Positions 52,559-61,983 are shown, counted from the stretch's first letter. The stretch is DNA of 64,000 bases from Bradyrhizobium erythrophlei (GCF_900129505.1 NZ_LT670818.1:5241001-5305000), one strand, 5' to 3'. Numbers and translations: made by a program. The notes: a model not told the origin generated them from the letters alone.

Positions 52559-54379
52559 ATGGCGGCCGTCGAGACATTGAGCAATCCGCCGCGCGGTCAT
52601 TCTGCGGATCAGCTTCGTGTCGCACCCAGCGGCGAGGCCCGCGATCATGTCGGACCTGTCAACCCGCTGGCCGCCTGGCGTTCGGTCGCGCGCACGAACA
52701 TGATCGCGGTCGCGGCATTTTCGCTGGTCGTGAATCTGCTGATGCTCACTTTGCCGATGTACCTGTTCCAGATATCCGACCGCGTGCTGACGAGCCGCAG
52801 CCTCGAAACACTGCTGATGCTCTCGGCTCTCGCGCTGGCGTTCATCGGCATCCTCTCGATCGTCGACATTCTGCGTCGGCAGGTGCTGGGGCGTCTTGCG
52901 ACCAAAATGGAGGCTTTGCTCGGCGGCGCAGTGCTGGCGAGCAGCATCAACAACGCCAGGGCCGGCGAGGGCGGGACCATCCAGGCAATCCGCAGCCTTC
53001 ACCAGGTGCGCGGATTCGTCTCGAGCCCCGTCATGCTTCTGGTGATGGACGCGCCGCTCTCGCCCCTCTACTTCGGGGTCATATTCCTCGTTCACCGAGA
53101 TCTCGGCTTCATCGCCGTCGTGTCGGGCTTGGCCCTGGCGCTGATAGCACTGATCAACCAGAAAGCGACCTCGGAGCGTTTGGGCGAGGCAGGTCTGCAT
53201 GCTGCCGAGGCCGATGCGGCGGCCGAGTCGCTGGCGCGAAATTCGCAGGTGATCAATGCGATGGGAATGCTGAGCGAGAGCATTCTCCATTGGGGTCGCC
53301 GGCAGGCGCCGGCCCTGACGGTGCAGAGCCAGGCTCTCGACCGGAATTTCTGGATCAGCGGTGCGTCGAAATTCGTCCGGCTCGTGACCCAGATCACGAT
53401 CCTCGGCACGGGCGCCTATCTGGCCCTCCATGCCGAGATCACCGGCGGCATGATGATCGCGGCCTCAATCATTGCCGGCCGCGCCCTGCAGCCGCTCGAG
53501 GGCTTGATCGAGGGATGGCGCAGCTGCGTTCAGGCGCGATCGGCCTATGCGCGCGTCAAGCAGGCGGTCGAGTCATTCCAGCGCGAGACGCCAAAGCTGC
53601 GCCTGCCCAAACCGCAAGGGCGCTTGACCGTGGATCGGGTCTTGTATCTGCCGCCCGGCTCGAAGGAGCCGGTGCTCAATGGTGTGTCGCTCGAGCTCGC
53701 GCCCGGAGAGTCTCTGGCCATTGTCGGACCGTCCGGATCGGGCAAGTCGACCCTCGCGCGCATTCTTGTGGGCTGTTTGGTGCCTACCGCCGGTAAGGTC
53801 AGGCTGGACGGAACGGAGCTGCGCAACTGGGATCGCCGCCAGTTCGGGGAATATTCCGGCTACCTCCCCCAGGAGATCGAGCTATTTCCCGGGACGATCA
53901 AGCAGAACATCTGTCGCATGCGCGACGACCTTCCCGACGCGAGCATCTATGAGGCGGCGATGTTCTCGGGCATCCACGACATGGTCTGTCAGCTGGCGCA
54001 AGGATACGAGACCGTGCTCGACCGCGGCGGCGGGCCGCTCTCAGGAGGACAGAAGCAGCGCATCGCGCTCGCACGGGCTTTCTTCGGTAATCCGTGCCTT
54101 GTCGTCCTCGACGAGCCCAACTCGAATCTCGATGCGGCGGGAGAGCAGGCTCTGACCGAGACCCTGCAGCGCGCCAAAAAGCGGGGGGTTACCGCAGTGG
54201 TCGTAACTTTGCGCCCGGCGCTGCTGAACAGCGTGGACAAAGTGCTCATCCTGCGGGGTGGACGCGCGGAAGCATTCGGATCTCCGAGCGACGTGCTGCA
54301 TCGCCTGGTTCGGTCGCCCGGCGGAGCCGGCGGAGACAAGCCGGAGCAGCCGCGACGAATCGAATCCTCGGGCGTGTGA
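52559..54379 (+). CDS. type I secretion ABC transporter, PrtD/LapB-like
   Basis: This 606-residue exporter has an N-terminal membrane domain (six segments between about residues 45 and 330) and a C-terminal ATPase with Walker A VGPSGSGKST, signature GGGPLSGGQKQR, Walker B CLVVLDEPNSNLD. It lacks a C39 or C39-like N-terminal domain, as in PrtD/AprD proteins that export C-terminal-signal substrates across both membranes. It lies between the ten-repeat protein and its HlyD partner; the outer-membrane TolC partner is not in the window. Confidence 0.92.
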   Translation: MAAVETLSNPPRGHSADQLRVAPSGEARDHVGPVNPLAAWRSVARTNMIAVAAFSLVVNLLMLTLPMYLFQISDRVLTSRSLETLLMLSALALAFIGILSIVDILRRQVLGRLATKMEALLGGAVLASSINNARAGEGGTIQAIRSLHQVRGFVSSPVMLLVMDAPLSPLYFGVIFLVHRDLGFIAVVSGLALALIALINQKATSERLGEAGLHAAEADAAAESLARNSQVINAMGMLSESILHWGRRQAPALTVQSQALDRNFWISGASKFVRLVTQITILGTGAYLALHAEITGGMMIAASIIAGRALQPLEGLIEGWRSCVQARSAYARVKQAVESFQRETPKLRLPKPQGRLTVDRVLYLPPGSKEPVLNGVSLELAPGESLAIVGPSGSGKSTLARILVGCLVPTAGKVRLDGTELRNWDRRQFGEYSGYLPQEIELFPGTIKQNICRMRDDLPDASIYEAAMFSGIHDMVCQLAQGYETVLDRGGGPLSGGQKQRIALARAFFGNPCLVVLDEPNSNLDAAGEQALTETLQRAKKRGVTAVVVTLRPALLNSVDKVLILRGGRAEAFGSPSDVLHRLVRSPGGAGGDKPEQPRRIESSGV

Positions 54380-54402
54380 GGTGAACAGCGCGGGAGGACA
54401 GC

Positions 54403-55767
54403 ATGAGGGCGGAAAAGGACAGCATCGGCGAGTGGTACCGCGGCGTTCCGCTGAGCGCCAAATGGCCCATCTTCACCGGCCTCGCCACGCTGGTCGTTTG
54501 GCTCGGTTGTTTCGGTGTTTGGGCCGGAGTCGCTCCACTGAACGGTGCGGTCGTCGCCCCGGGCACGTTCGTAGCCACCGGACAGAACAAGCTGGTCCAG
54601 CACTTTGAGGGCGGCATCATCCGCGAGATTGCGGTCAAGGACGGTGATGTCGTCGAGGCGAACCAGGTCCTCGTTCGCATGAACGACACCGCTGCCAAGG
54701 CCAAGCTGAGGCGATTGGTTTTAAAGAAGTATCGACTGCTCGCCATGAAGGCGCGTCTCGAAGCCGAAATGAGCTCTTCGGAGACAATCGAAACTCCGGC
54801 CGCACTCGGCGAGAGCGCACGTGATCCGGAAATCAAAGCGATTCTTGAGCGGCAGCGTGCCGAGCTGTGGGCACGCCGGGCTAGTCTCGCGACCGAGGAA
54901 AGCGTACTTGCGAAGCAAATCGCCGGGCTGGAGGAAAGCATTCGCGGATATCAGGCGCAAGTGCAGTCCACCAAAGAGCGTATTACCCTGTTCGCCGAAG
55001 AGCTGAAGGACAAGACTTCGCTTCTTGGCCAGCAGTTGGTCCGCAAGTCGGATGTGCTGGCGCTGCGACGCTCCGAGGCGAGCCTCGGGGGAGAGCTCGG
55101 CGAGTATCTCGGCCGCATCGCCGATTCGAAGGAGCGGATCGCTCAGGCGAACGAAAGAATAGCCCAGCTCCACTCGACGGCGCTCCGGGATGCAATCAAG
55201 GAGCTGCGCGAGACCGAGACGGATCTGGACGACGTGGAGGAGCAGATTCGCGCCGCCCAGGACGTGGTCGACCGGGTCGACGTCCGTTCGCCCGTCCGTG
55301 GCATCGTGGTGAAGAAGAACTTCCATACGCCGGGCGGCGTCGTCTCTCCTGGCGCCGTGATCCTTGAGCTCCTGCCGATAGGCGAAGAGCGCATCATCGA
55401 GGCACATGTGAGTCCCAAAGACATTTCGCACGTTAGCGTAGGCCAGGAGGCGCTGGTGCGGCTGTCGGCGCTCAACCAGCGCATCACGCCCATGGTCGGG
55501 GCGAGCGTCATCTACGTGTCAGCGGACGCGTTGTCGGAGCAAGTGCAGATGAAGGCCGAAACACGCCCCGACAGTGACACGCGTCGGGAATTCTATGTCG
55601 TTCGGGTGCACCTGGACCAAGACGATATTCTCAGGCGCATGCCTGAATTCATTCCGACGCCCGGGATGCCCGCCGACGTTTACATCAAGACAGGAGAACG
55701 TACGTTTTTCGAGTACATGATGAAGCCGGTCTTCGACAGCTTCTCCCGCGCTTTCCGCGAAACCTGA
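54403..55767 (+). CDS. HlyD-family adaptor of type I secretion, PrtE-like
   Basis: This 454-residue protein has one membrane anchor (about residues 24-45, TGLATLVVWLGCFGVWAGVA), the lipoyl half VAPGTFVATGQNKLVQHFEG then GGIIREIAVKDGDVVEA, a long coiled coil (about 100-290) and VRSPVRGIVVKKNFHTPGGV with a beta-barrel C-terminus. It follows the ABC gene by 23 bases and forms the periplasmic bridge of the exporter. Confidence 0.92.
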   Translation: MRAEKDSIGEWYRGVPLSAKWPIFTGLATLVVWLGCFGVWAGVAPLNGAVVAPGTFVATGQNKLVQHFEGGIIREIAVKDGDVVEANQVLVRMNDTAAKAKLRRLVLKKYRLLAMKARLEAEMSSSETIETPAALGESARDPEIKAILERQRAELWARRASLATEESVLAKQIAGLEESIRGYQAQVQSTKERITLFAEELKDKTSLLGQQLVRKSDVLALRRSEASLGGELGEYLGRIADSKERIAQANERIAQLHSTALRDAIKELRETETDLDDVEEQIRAAQDVVDRVDVRSPVRGIVVKKNFHTPGGVVSPGAVILELLPIGEERIIEAHVSPKDISHVSVGQEALVRLSALNQRITPMVGASVIYVSADALSEQVQMKAETRPDSDTRREFYVVRVHLDQDDILRRMPEFIPTPGMPADVYIKTGERTFFEYMMKPVFDSFSRAFRET

Positions 55768-56139
55768 ATGGATGAGCAATCTGGTCTTAGTGCCGAGCAC
55801 CCGCCAGTGCCCGCAATGGGGCATGTGGTTGACGAGGTTCGAGCAACTTGCTTTTGTGCGATGGTGATCAATGCTTCCGCTATGGCGCTCGCGCACCGCC
55901 GAAAACCTGAAGGGGGTCGATCAGCGGGTGTAACGCAGATTCCAATCGGACCTTGGACGCGCGCTGGCACCATTTGACCGAGTCCAACTGACCACGTCCG
56001 ATTCTGGCAGAAAACAGACGTGCCGGTGCCGATGATGAATGTCCGCTATTGAGGGACGAGCGGCCTCGGAGGAGCGGGACTCGCATTGTCGATTCCCAGC
56101 TGGCTCAAGACATAAGCCGGATGCTGTTCGCATCTGGAA
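55768..56139. other. intergenic region with IS debris
   Basis: A short frame starting right at the HlyD stop (55768-55977, MDEQSGLSAEHPPVPAMGHV) has no recognised family. Bases 55910-55990 look like the edge of an old insertion sequence. Bases 56033-56062 resemble the short inverted-repeat elements at about 3435 and 8530. Confidence 0.4.
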
Positions 56140-56895
56140 TTAGCCGTTTGTCTGTTTCAGATTCCGCGGGCCGGCTCCGGACTGCCACATCAAGGTGTTC
56201 GGCAAAATGCCGGCCACGTAGAGCACGCCCAGTGCCGTCATGCCCGAGCGCAGCCGCGAGTCGCTGCCGTAGGCCGCGTCCATCAATCCGACGCCGCGCG
56301 GCAGGCCCGCTTCGCACGCCCACTGGATCTGCTCGAGCGCGATCTCTGGCTTGGTCTTGAACTTGACGTCCTTCGGCACGCCAGCCTTCTTCCGGCGCGC
56401 GCGATCCTTGGTCCAAGCCTCCGGTAGGTACAGCCGGTAGGCCACTGGCAGGCTGGCGGAGCGGTTGGCAATCGACAACGACACCGTCACCTGGCAATTG
56501 GCCTGCTTGCCGAGTTGGCCGCAATATTGATGGTGCACGCCGACCGAGTGCTTGCCCTGCTTCGGGAACGACGTGTCATCGATGATCCAGGCCTCGATGG
56601 GCCCGTCCTTCGTCATCGCCGGCAGCACCATCTTGCGCACCTTGGCCAGCACCCTATCGTCCGACCAGGTTGCGACACCGACAAAGTGCAGCAGCGACTG
56701 ATGCTGGGCCGCCGTCCGCGCTGGCGCCGTCCTCGTCGCCATCGGCTCGACGCTCTTGCGTTCGCCAGGCAGCATCAATCCGGTGCAATAATCGCGCAGC
56801 GGACCCGTCCGGTCCGCATGACCAATAACGCTCGAAAGCCCCTCAACATACGCCGCAAACCGTGCTTCGCTGACGTCGCCGTGCTTGAGATTCAT
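56140..56895 (-). pseudogene. IS701-family transposase, C-terminally truncated
   Basis: From the ATG at 56895 (MNLKHGDVSEARFAAYVEGL) the frame has the family's conserved DDE-type segments: WIIDDTSFPKQGKHSVGVHH, CQVTVSLSIANRSASLPVAY and GVGLMDAAYG. It stops after GILPNTLMW plus eleven unrelated residues, about 150 residues short of a full transposase, so the last acidic residue is missing. No inverted repeats were found. Confidence 0.82.
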
Positions 56896-57050
56896 CTGGC
56901 CCTCCACGTGCCAAAATCTGAATCCCTTCAATTATTTGATTCTCAGCCTCGACGGCTGCGACCTTCTGACTCAGTAAGATTAGCGGTCCCTTCATCGCCG
57001 TTCCTTGAAACATCGAGGGAAATTGCTCATCGAGCGCCTCTCCGTACGCT

Positions 57051-57470
57051 TCAGTTTGTCCAGGCCGCCGAGCGGGCGACAAAAGACGGAGAATCGCGGA
57101 CTCCGTTCGTCCGCGCTGAAGACGTCGTCGCCGGCCCAGCTGAAGCCTTGGATGAAAATTTCTGACCCGATGAGCGGGGCGTGAAGAAATTTCGCTCCGG
57201 CTTTCTCGACTGCTTCGAATCGTGCAACCGCTCTCGGGTCTGGAGCGGGACGCGCTTTGTCCGTTCCGGCAACGCGAGGTAGCTCAGCTTGTCTTCAAAA
57301 CTGAGGCATTCGATAAAGAGCGTTGCCTCTGAAACAAACCCCGAGGCTCTACCGTCCTGGATAGCCTCGAACCTTGCGAGCGTGGTCGGGATCGACCTGA
57401 TCAGGCCATCGGCCGGGATCGTGGATCGAAACGAAAAAAAGATTTTGAGTCCCATTCCGTAGATTTTCAC
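57051..57470 (-). CDS. possible hypothetical protein, frame uncertain
   Basis: The frame from 57470 gives MKIYGMGLKIFFSFRSTIPA and RASGFVSEATLFIECLSFED, which looks protein-like. After about 57230 another frame looks better (FEAVEKAGAKFLHAPLIGSE, SWAGDDVFSADE), so this may be a frameshifted gene. I recognise no family. Confidence 0.3.
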   Translation of the reverse strand: MKIYGMGLKIFFSFRSTIPADGLIRSIPTTLARFEAIQDGRASGFVSEATLFIECLSFEDKLSYLALPERTKRVPLQTRERLHDSKQSRKPERNFFTPRSSGQKFSSKASAGPATTSSARTNGVRDSPSFVARSAAWTN

Positions 57471-57730
57471 CTCGAAAACCGGGACCGCGGAGCTTTGCGA
57501 TCAATGACTTAGGAGTAACAGCTCGTTAAGGAAAACAATTTGTGAAGAGCGATCGCCATATTCAGGGCAATCCGTGCCGCAACGGGCCACAGTCCCGATG
57601 GCCCTGGCGGCGCGGTGAAATCGGAAGGCGCGCCGCCAAATTAAGATGCCGTTAACCACGTCCTGATCTTAATGATGGCATGTCGCGGGCCGGTTCGGGC
57701 TTGAGCGGCAACCAGAGAGACGAGCTAGAC

Positions 57731-57928
57731 ATGGGCACCATCATTGAATTTCCGGCGGATGCGGCGTCGCGGCGGCTGGGCTCAACCATGGATGGCGCGC
57801 CTCGCGAAGGTATGGGAACCATCCTGATCCTCCCGGTGGTCCGGATCGAACGCGAATCCGACGATACCAGCGGGGGTCGCGGACCGGAAGAGGGCACCGC
57901 CCCGGGCCGTCGCCGCCGCCGCCGCTGA
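57731..57928 (+). CDS. small conserved Bradyrhizobium-type protein
   Basis: This 65-residue protein starts MGTIIEFPADAASRRLGSTM, continues MGTILILPVVRIERESD and ends in a run of Arg. I recall near-identical short proteins annotated as hypothetical in Bradyrhizobium and relatives. It has no known domain; the basic tail may bind nucleic acid. It lies 17 bases before the lipoprotein gene. Confidence 0.65.
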   Translation: MGTIIEFPADAASRRLGSTMDGAPREGMGTILILPVVRIERESDDTSGGRGPEEGTAPGRRRRRR

Positions 57929-57945
57929 TTTCAGGACATTTCGAT

Positions 57946-58725
57946 ATGCCGGCGATGCGCCTTTCGATCCGGACAAGCCGGCTGAGCCGGCGTTCTTCGC
58001 CGGCGTTGGCGCTATTTCTCGTCGCGGCCGCGCTCGGCGGCTGCAGCGGCGGCGATTTGGGCCGCACCCGCCAGGATTTTCTCAACGACGACATGCACCG
58101 CTGGATCGGCGGCGAGGTGACGGGCAGCGTCGGCCTCAGGGCCTCGCAATTCCAGCTCACTGACCTTGAACGGCAGCTGCGCGATCTGGCTTACCCCCTG
58201 ATCGAGCCGCCGCATTCGCGTCCCGCCTGGCGCAGCGTGTTCGGCGACTACGCCGCGCTGCCGTCGCCGTGGCGGCAGCAGGTGGTGTTCGACCGCACCG
58301 CCTACGGACGGACCCTGATCGACGAGCCGCACCGCTCCCATACCTCGCGCTATGCGCAGCTGATGGAAGACGTGCGCGACGACACCACGAGGTTCGAGCC
58401 GTTCTTCGCCGCGGCGGTGCAGGTGATCGATCTCGACAAGAAGCGCAATGCGGCGATGGCGCACATTTCCGAACTGTCGCCGCGGGAACGCGCCGACGCG
58501 GTCGCCCGCATGCAGGAGAACAGCCTGATCGTGCAGTGGGTGCAGCAATGCCTGGAGCGCAGAATCTCCTCGTACCGCTGGGCGCTGGAACGGCTGGTGC
58601 TGCAGGCCCCCGACAGTCTCGCTGCCGACGCCGATCGCCTGATCGGCGAACTCGCCGCCCAGACCGCGAACCCGCCGGTCGCCGCGCAACCCGTGATGGG
58701 GCAGGCGCTGAGCGTGCGCGGTTAG
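57946..58725 (+). CDS. putative lipoprotein
   Basis: This 259-residue protein has a lipoprotein signal: RSSPALALFLVAAALGGCSG, with lipobox LGGC and Cys about residue 33. The mature part is helical and charged (QFQLTDLERQLRDLAYPLIE, AAMAHISELSPRERADAVAR), consistent with a periplasmic or outer-membrane-anchored helical protein. Family unknown. It probably shares a transcript with the small protein upstream. Confidence 0.72.
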   Translation: MPAMRLSIRTSRLSRRSSPALALFLVAAALGGCSGGDLGRTRQDFLNDDMHRWIGGEVTGSVGLRASQFQLTDLERQLRDLAYPLIEPPHSRPAWRSVFGDYAALPSPWRQQVVFDRTAYGRTLIDEPHRSHTSRYAQLMEDVRDDTTRFEPFFAAAVQVIDLDKKRNAAMAHISELSPRERADAVARMQENSLIVQWVQQCLERRISSYRWALERLVLQAPDSLAADADRLIGELAAQTANPPVAAQPVMGQALSVRG

Positions 58726-58832
58726 ACGCGCCGTGTTATGGCGGCGGGGAACCGATGCAATTCCTGAGATGTTGTTCCCGGCCGTAGAATTTCATCTCAT
58801 CCTGCTTCGCAGCAAGGGCCGGGGCAACTGCC

Positions 58833-59219
58833 GTGATCAAATCCGACCTCCGCGACATTTACCGGGACTACATCGCCTGCCTGAACAGGCAGGATTGGCC
58901 GAAGCTGGAACAGTTCGTCGGTGATGACGTACACTACAACGGCCGGCCGATCGGGCTGTCAGGCTATCGCGAAATGCTGGAGCGGGACTATCTTGAAATT
59001 CCGGACCTCCGTTTCAACATTGATCTGCTGATTTCCGATCCGCCTTACATAGCGAGCCGGCTGCGCTTCGACTGCACGCCAAGGGGAACGTTCCTTGGCC
59101 TCCCTGTAAACGGGAAGCGCGTCTCGTTTGCCGAAAATGTATTCTACGAATTCCGCAACGAGAGGATCGACCAGGTGTGGTCGGTGATCGACAAGGCGGC
59201 TATCGAAGCCCAGCTTTAA
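58833..59219 (+). CDS. SnoaL-like ester cyclase / NTF2-fold protein
   Basis: This 128-residue protein has the NTF2-like cone fold typical of SnoaL polyketide cyclases and their generic relatives: LRDIYRDYIACLNRQDW at the start, VGDDVHYNGRPIGLSGYREM, RLRFDCTPRGTFLGLPVNGK and the terminal DQVWSVIDKAAIE. Such small stand-alone proteins bind or isomerise small organic ligands; the substrate is unknown. It starts with GTG at 58833. Confidence 0.8.
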   Translation: MIKSDLRDIYRDYIACLNRQDWPKLEQFVGDDVHYNGRPIGLSGYREMLERDYLEIPDLRFNIDLLISDPPYIASRLRFDCTPRGTFLGLPVNGKRVSFAENVFYEFRNERIDQVWSVIDKAAIEAQL

Positions 59220-59223
59220 TTAC

Positions 59224-59262
59224 GTAATTACGGAATTACGGTGACAGTGCACTCAATTGACA
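59224..59262. repeat. flanking element of the RAYT gene
   Basis: tacgtaattacggaattacg contains short palindromes and is followed by gtgacagtgcactcaatt. A related inverted piece, aattaagtgcact, lies after the transposase gene at 60003. Such elements are the REP/BIME-type substrates of RAYT enzymes. Confidence 0.55.
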
Positions 59263-59290
59263 GCTAGCCTCCGGTACGGCATCATGCCGC

Positions 59291-59986
59291 ATGGCCCGCC
59301 TTGCCCGCGTCGTGTTTCCCGGTCACCCGCACCACGTCACCCAGCGTGGCAATGGCGGCGGGCGGACGTTCTTCGGCGATGACGACTATGCGCTGTACCG
59401 CGACCTGCTCGCGGAGAACTGCCGCGCCGCAAAGGTCGATGTCTGGGCCTGGTGCCTGATGCCGAACCACGTGCATCTGATCCTGGTGCCGTCCGATCCG
59501 GACGGGCTGCGCCGCGCGCTGGCGCGCGTGCACCGCGCCTATGCCGGCGTCATCCAGGCGCGGCGCAAGCGCACCGGTCATTTCTGGCAGGGCCGTTTCG
59601 GCGCCGTCGCCATGGACGAGGCCCATCTCGCGGCGGCGCTGCGCTACGTGTCGCTCAACCCGGTGCGGGCGCGACTAGTCGAGCGCGCCCAGGACTGGCG
59701 ATGGTCGAGCACGCGTGCGCATTTGCGCGGCAAGGACGACGGCCTGACGGCGCTGGCGCCGATCAGGGATCGCTTTCCCCGGTTCGCCGATCTGCTGGAT
59801 ACCGTGCCCGAACAGGACCTGTTCGAGCCCCTGCGCGCTGCGGAGAGCATCGGGCGGCCACTGGGCAGCGATCGCTTTCTCGCCCGCATCGAGCGGCTGA
59901 CCGGGCGCGCACTCAAACCGGGCAAGCGCGGCCCAAGACCGTCAGATGCCGGTACCGAAAAATCGACAAAGAAGGTCGCACGCTGA
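59291..59986 (+). CDS. REP-associated tyrosine transposase (Y1, HUH family)
   Basis: This 231-residue single-strand DNA transposase (TnpA_REP) starts MARLARVVFPGHPHHVTQRG and has the HUH metal motif in WCLMPNHVHLILVPSD, a candidate nucleophile Tyr in HRAYAGVIQ, and GHFWQGRFGAVAMDE with LRYVSLNPVRARLVE. RAYTs cut and spread REP-type palindromes and are usually single copy and domesticated. The sequence is intact and it carries short flanking elements at 59224 and 60003. Confidence 0.9.
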   Translation: MARLARVVFPGHPHHVTQRGNGGGRTFFGDDDYALYRDLLAENCRAAKVDVWAWCLMPNHVHLILVPSDPDGLRRALARVHRAYAGVIQARRKRTGHFWQGRFGAVAMDEAHLAAALRYVSLNPVRARLVERAQDWRWSSTRAHLRGKDDGLTALAPIRDRFPRFADLLDTVPEQDLFEPLRAAESIGRPLGSDRFLARIERLTGRALKPGKRGPRPSDAGTEKSTKKVAR

Positions 59987-60079
59987 ACCAGGAAGCTGAG
60001 GATAATTAAGTGCACTAAATAGCATGTCGCGCCTTCATCCTGCCGGATGTTCCGCATCGCGCGCCTCGAGTCACCGCAA

Positions 60080-60690
60080 CCCGTTAGCTTGATTCGGGCT
60101 GCGGGTCTTCGTGCGCGCCTCCAACGGACTTGCGCGTAAAATCTAATTTCCCAAGCCGGATCAAGCTGTTTCTACCTGTCCAGTCCCATTCGAAAAAATA
60201 TTCTGGTTTTCCGAAATCGCAAATCACTTTATACCCCCCGCCATCCACCCCACTCGAGGGGCGTATCGCGATCGTCACGGACGCGGGGCTGGATGCGATG
60301 GACGCGGCAGCGCTTTTGACGAACAGCGCTAAAGCGGACGGAGAAGTCGTGTGGTCCTGACGCCTCGACGCTGGCGTCAAGTTTGCGGATTCATCCGCAA
60401 GCGACGGTGACAAAAAAGCCCGATCACCGGGGAGAGCTCGAAGGAAGCCGTAAAACCATTGCGTGCGGGGATGCCGGGTGATTTCCGGTGCGACCGCTGT
60501 GAATACTCGTGTGCATCTTGAACTAACCACTTCGCACACGAGGCTGCGGGTGCGCTGGGCACCCGGCATTCCCCACGCCCTCTCTTGGGGCGCGAAGGTT
60601 TTTGCAAAACCTCGGGCGCATCGCGCCGCGAGACTTGTACTTATGTCCAGAGGCCGTCATTGCGACCCGTTGGCTCGCATTGACGCTGTC
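60080..60690. repeat. dispersed intergenic repeat typical of Bradyrhizobium
   Basis: The 800 bases between the RAYT gene and the DUF1254 gene carry no intact gene. Segments such as gaaggaagccgtaaaacca, ggtgatttccggtgcgaccg and gtgcgctgggcacccggcat match, from memory, a repeat found many times in Bradyrhizobium genomes. Several short frames in it are repeat shadows. It contains many G/C-rich inverted stretches and could fold as an RNA. Confidence 0.5.
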
Positions 60691-60784
60691 AGGCTGTTTG
60701 AAAATTGAATCAGTTTGCGTTCGCCCGCCGAGGCGGCAAGCGTAGCGCGGCTAATCACGCAAGGATCAACCCGAGCATTGTGCG

Positions 60785-61378
60785 CTATCGCTTGCCCCGC
60801 GGCGCTTCCGCCTGCTTGGCCGGGGCGTCGGTCTGCACCTTGCAGCTCGAGGCGGCCAATGAGGCTTGCGCCTGCGGCATCAGGCCGGGCTCCGCCGCCA
60901 GCGCCTTCAGCACGATCAGGCCGGTCGCGGTCGGGGAATCGATGATCAGGCGGTCGGCCGCGGTGACGTCCTCGTCCTCGGGCAATTCGTTGTGCTGGGC
61001 TTCGGTCATCAGATCGAGCTCGATCACCTTCTTGCCCGCGGAGCGGTCGTTGATGGCGTAATAGGCGACCTCGTTGCGGGTGTAGAACGACACCGAGGTG
61101 TAGGCCTGGCTCACCGGCACCGTCAGCTTGATCGAACCGCCGGACAAATCATAGCGGCAGACGGCAAGCGCGAAGGCGGGGTCCATGAACGGCATCGGCG
61201 CGTTGTTCGGATCGGCGAGCGGCAGCGGAGTGACGGCATTGAGTTTCGTCATCGGCGTCAGGCGCGAATAGGCGTCGTTGGTTGCGATCCGCGGCAACGC
61301 CAGCACGGCCACGAGGTGGACGATGCCGCCGAGCAGCACGCCCGCTATGATCGTGAAGAGGATGCGGATCATGGGCAC
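60785..61378 (-). CDS. DUF1254-family membrane-anchored protein
   Basis: This 197-residue protein has an N-terminal signal anchor (MPMIRILFTIIAGVLLGGIV) and the short DUF1254-type domain: PRIATNDAYSRLTPMTKLNA, MDPAFALAVCRYDLSGGSIK, YTSVSFYTRNEVAYYAINDR, ending with a Lys/Arg tail. It acts on the periplasmic side; the function is unknown. Its start codon overlaps the end of the DUF1214 gene by 10 bases, so the two are coupled and probably form one complex. Confidence 0.85.
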   Translation of the reverse strand: MPMIRILFTIIAGVLLGGIVHLVAVLALPRIATNDAYSRLTPMTKLNAVTPLPLADPNNAPMPFMDPAFALAVCRYDLSGGSIKLTVPVSQAYTSVSFYTRNEVAYYAINDRSAGKKVIELDLMTEAQHNELPEDEDVTAADRLIIDSPTATGLIVLKALAAEPGLMPQAQASLAASSCKVQTDAPAKQAEAPRGKR

Positions 61379-61983
61379 CCCGCCGTCGCGATGGTGGGCA
61401 TCGGCGCGTCGCGCTGCGTTCGCGTCGCAACCCCGACCGGCGTGTCGTAGAGCCGCAGCATCAGCGCGTAACGCTCGATGCCGCCGGTCGGCAGCCAGTT
61501 TCCGGCGCGCGATCGCGACGCCACGCGGATCTCGAAGGCGCCGTCGGCGCCGCGGATGATCTCCTGGCTGGTGAAGCCGTAACGCTGCAGCGAATTGGCG
61601 ACCAGGCGGCCCTTCTGGTCGTACAGCGTCAGCGTCCAGAACCGCGCCGCCGGCGTGACGCCGCTGACGATGACGTCGCAGCGCCCGTCCAGCGGCTTCT
61701 TGCGGTCGTCAGTTGTGGCCGAGAAGGCGACGCCGTCGCCGGTGCCGACCGGGAGCTCGCCGCTGCGGGCGATGGTGGCGCGCGAATAGGGATCGACATC
61801 GGCGGTGCCGGTCTTGGGACGGGCGGTCCAGGCGCCGATCGTGAGCGTGCCGAGATCGGTGCCGCGCGTCGCGGTCATCCATGTCGCGCCGAGGCCGACG
61901 GCAGTGGCGATGACGAGCGCCAGCAGGGTGACGAATATCAGCCGCACCGGGTCAATTCTTGCGCGGCGCTGGGGTCGCCGCAT
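61369..61983 (-). CDS. DUF1214-family membrane-anchored protein
   Basis: This protein of up to 204 residues has one N-terminal membrane segment (LIFVTLLALVIATAVGLGAT) and a DUF1214 domain: GTLTIGAWTARPKTGTADVD, PYSRATIARSGELPV, FWTLTLYDQKGRLVANSLQR, SRSRAGNWLPTGGIERYALM. In most bacteria DUF1254 and DUF1214 are fused; here they are two adjacent proteins. The first ATG (61983) lies inside the PBP1a gene; a GTG at 61947, 4 bases after the PBP stop, is the likelier start. Confidence 0.86.
   Translation of the reverse strand: MRRPQRRARIDPVRLIFVTLLALVIATAVGLGATWMTATRGTDLGTLTIGAWTARPKTGTADVDPYSRATIARSGELPVGTGDGVAFSATTDDRKKPLDGRCDVIVSGVTPAARFWTLTLYDQKGRLVANSLQRYGFTSQEIIRGADGAFEIRVASRSRAGNWLPTGGIERYALMLRLYDTPVGVATRTQRDAPMPTIATAGCP

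Noticed and set aside
51995..53431. 478-residue minus-strand frame
   Set aside because: It overlaps the end of the repeat protein and the ABC exporter gene on the opposite strand and has no domain.
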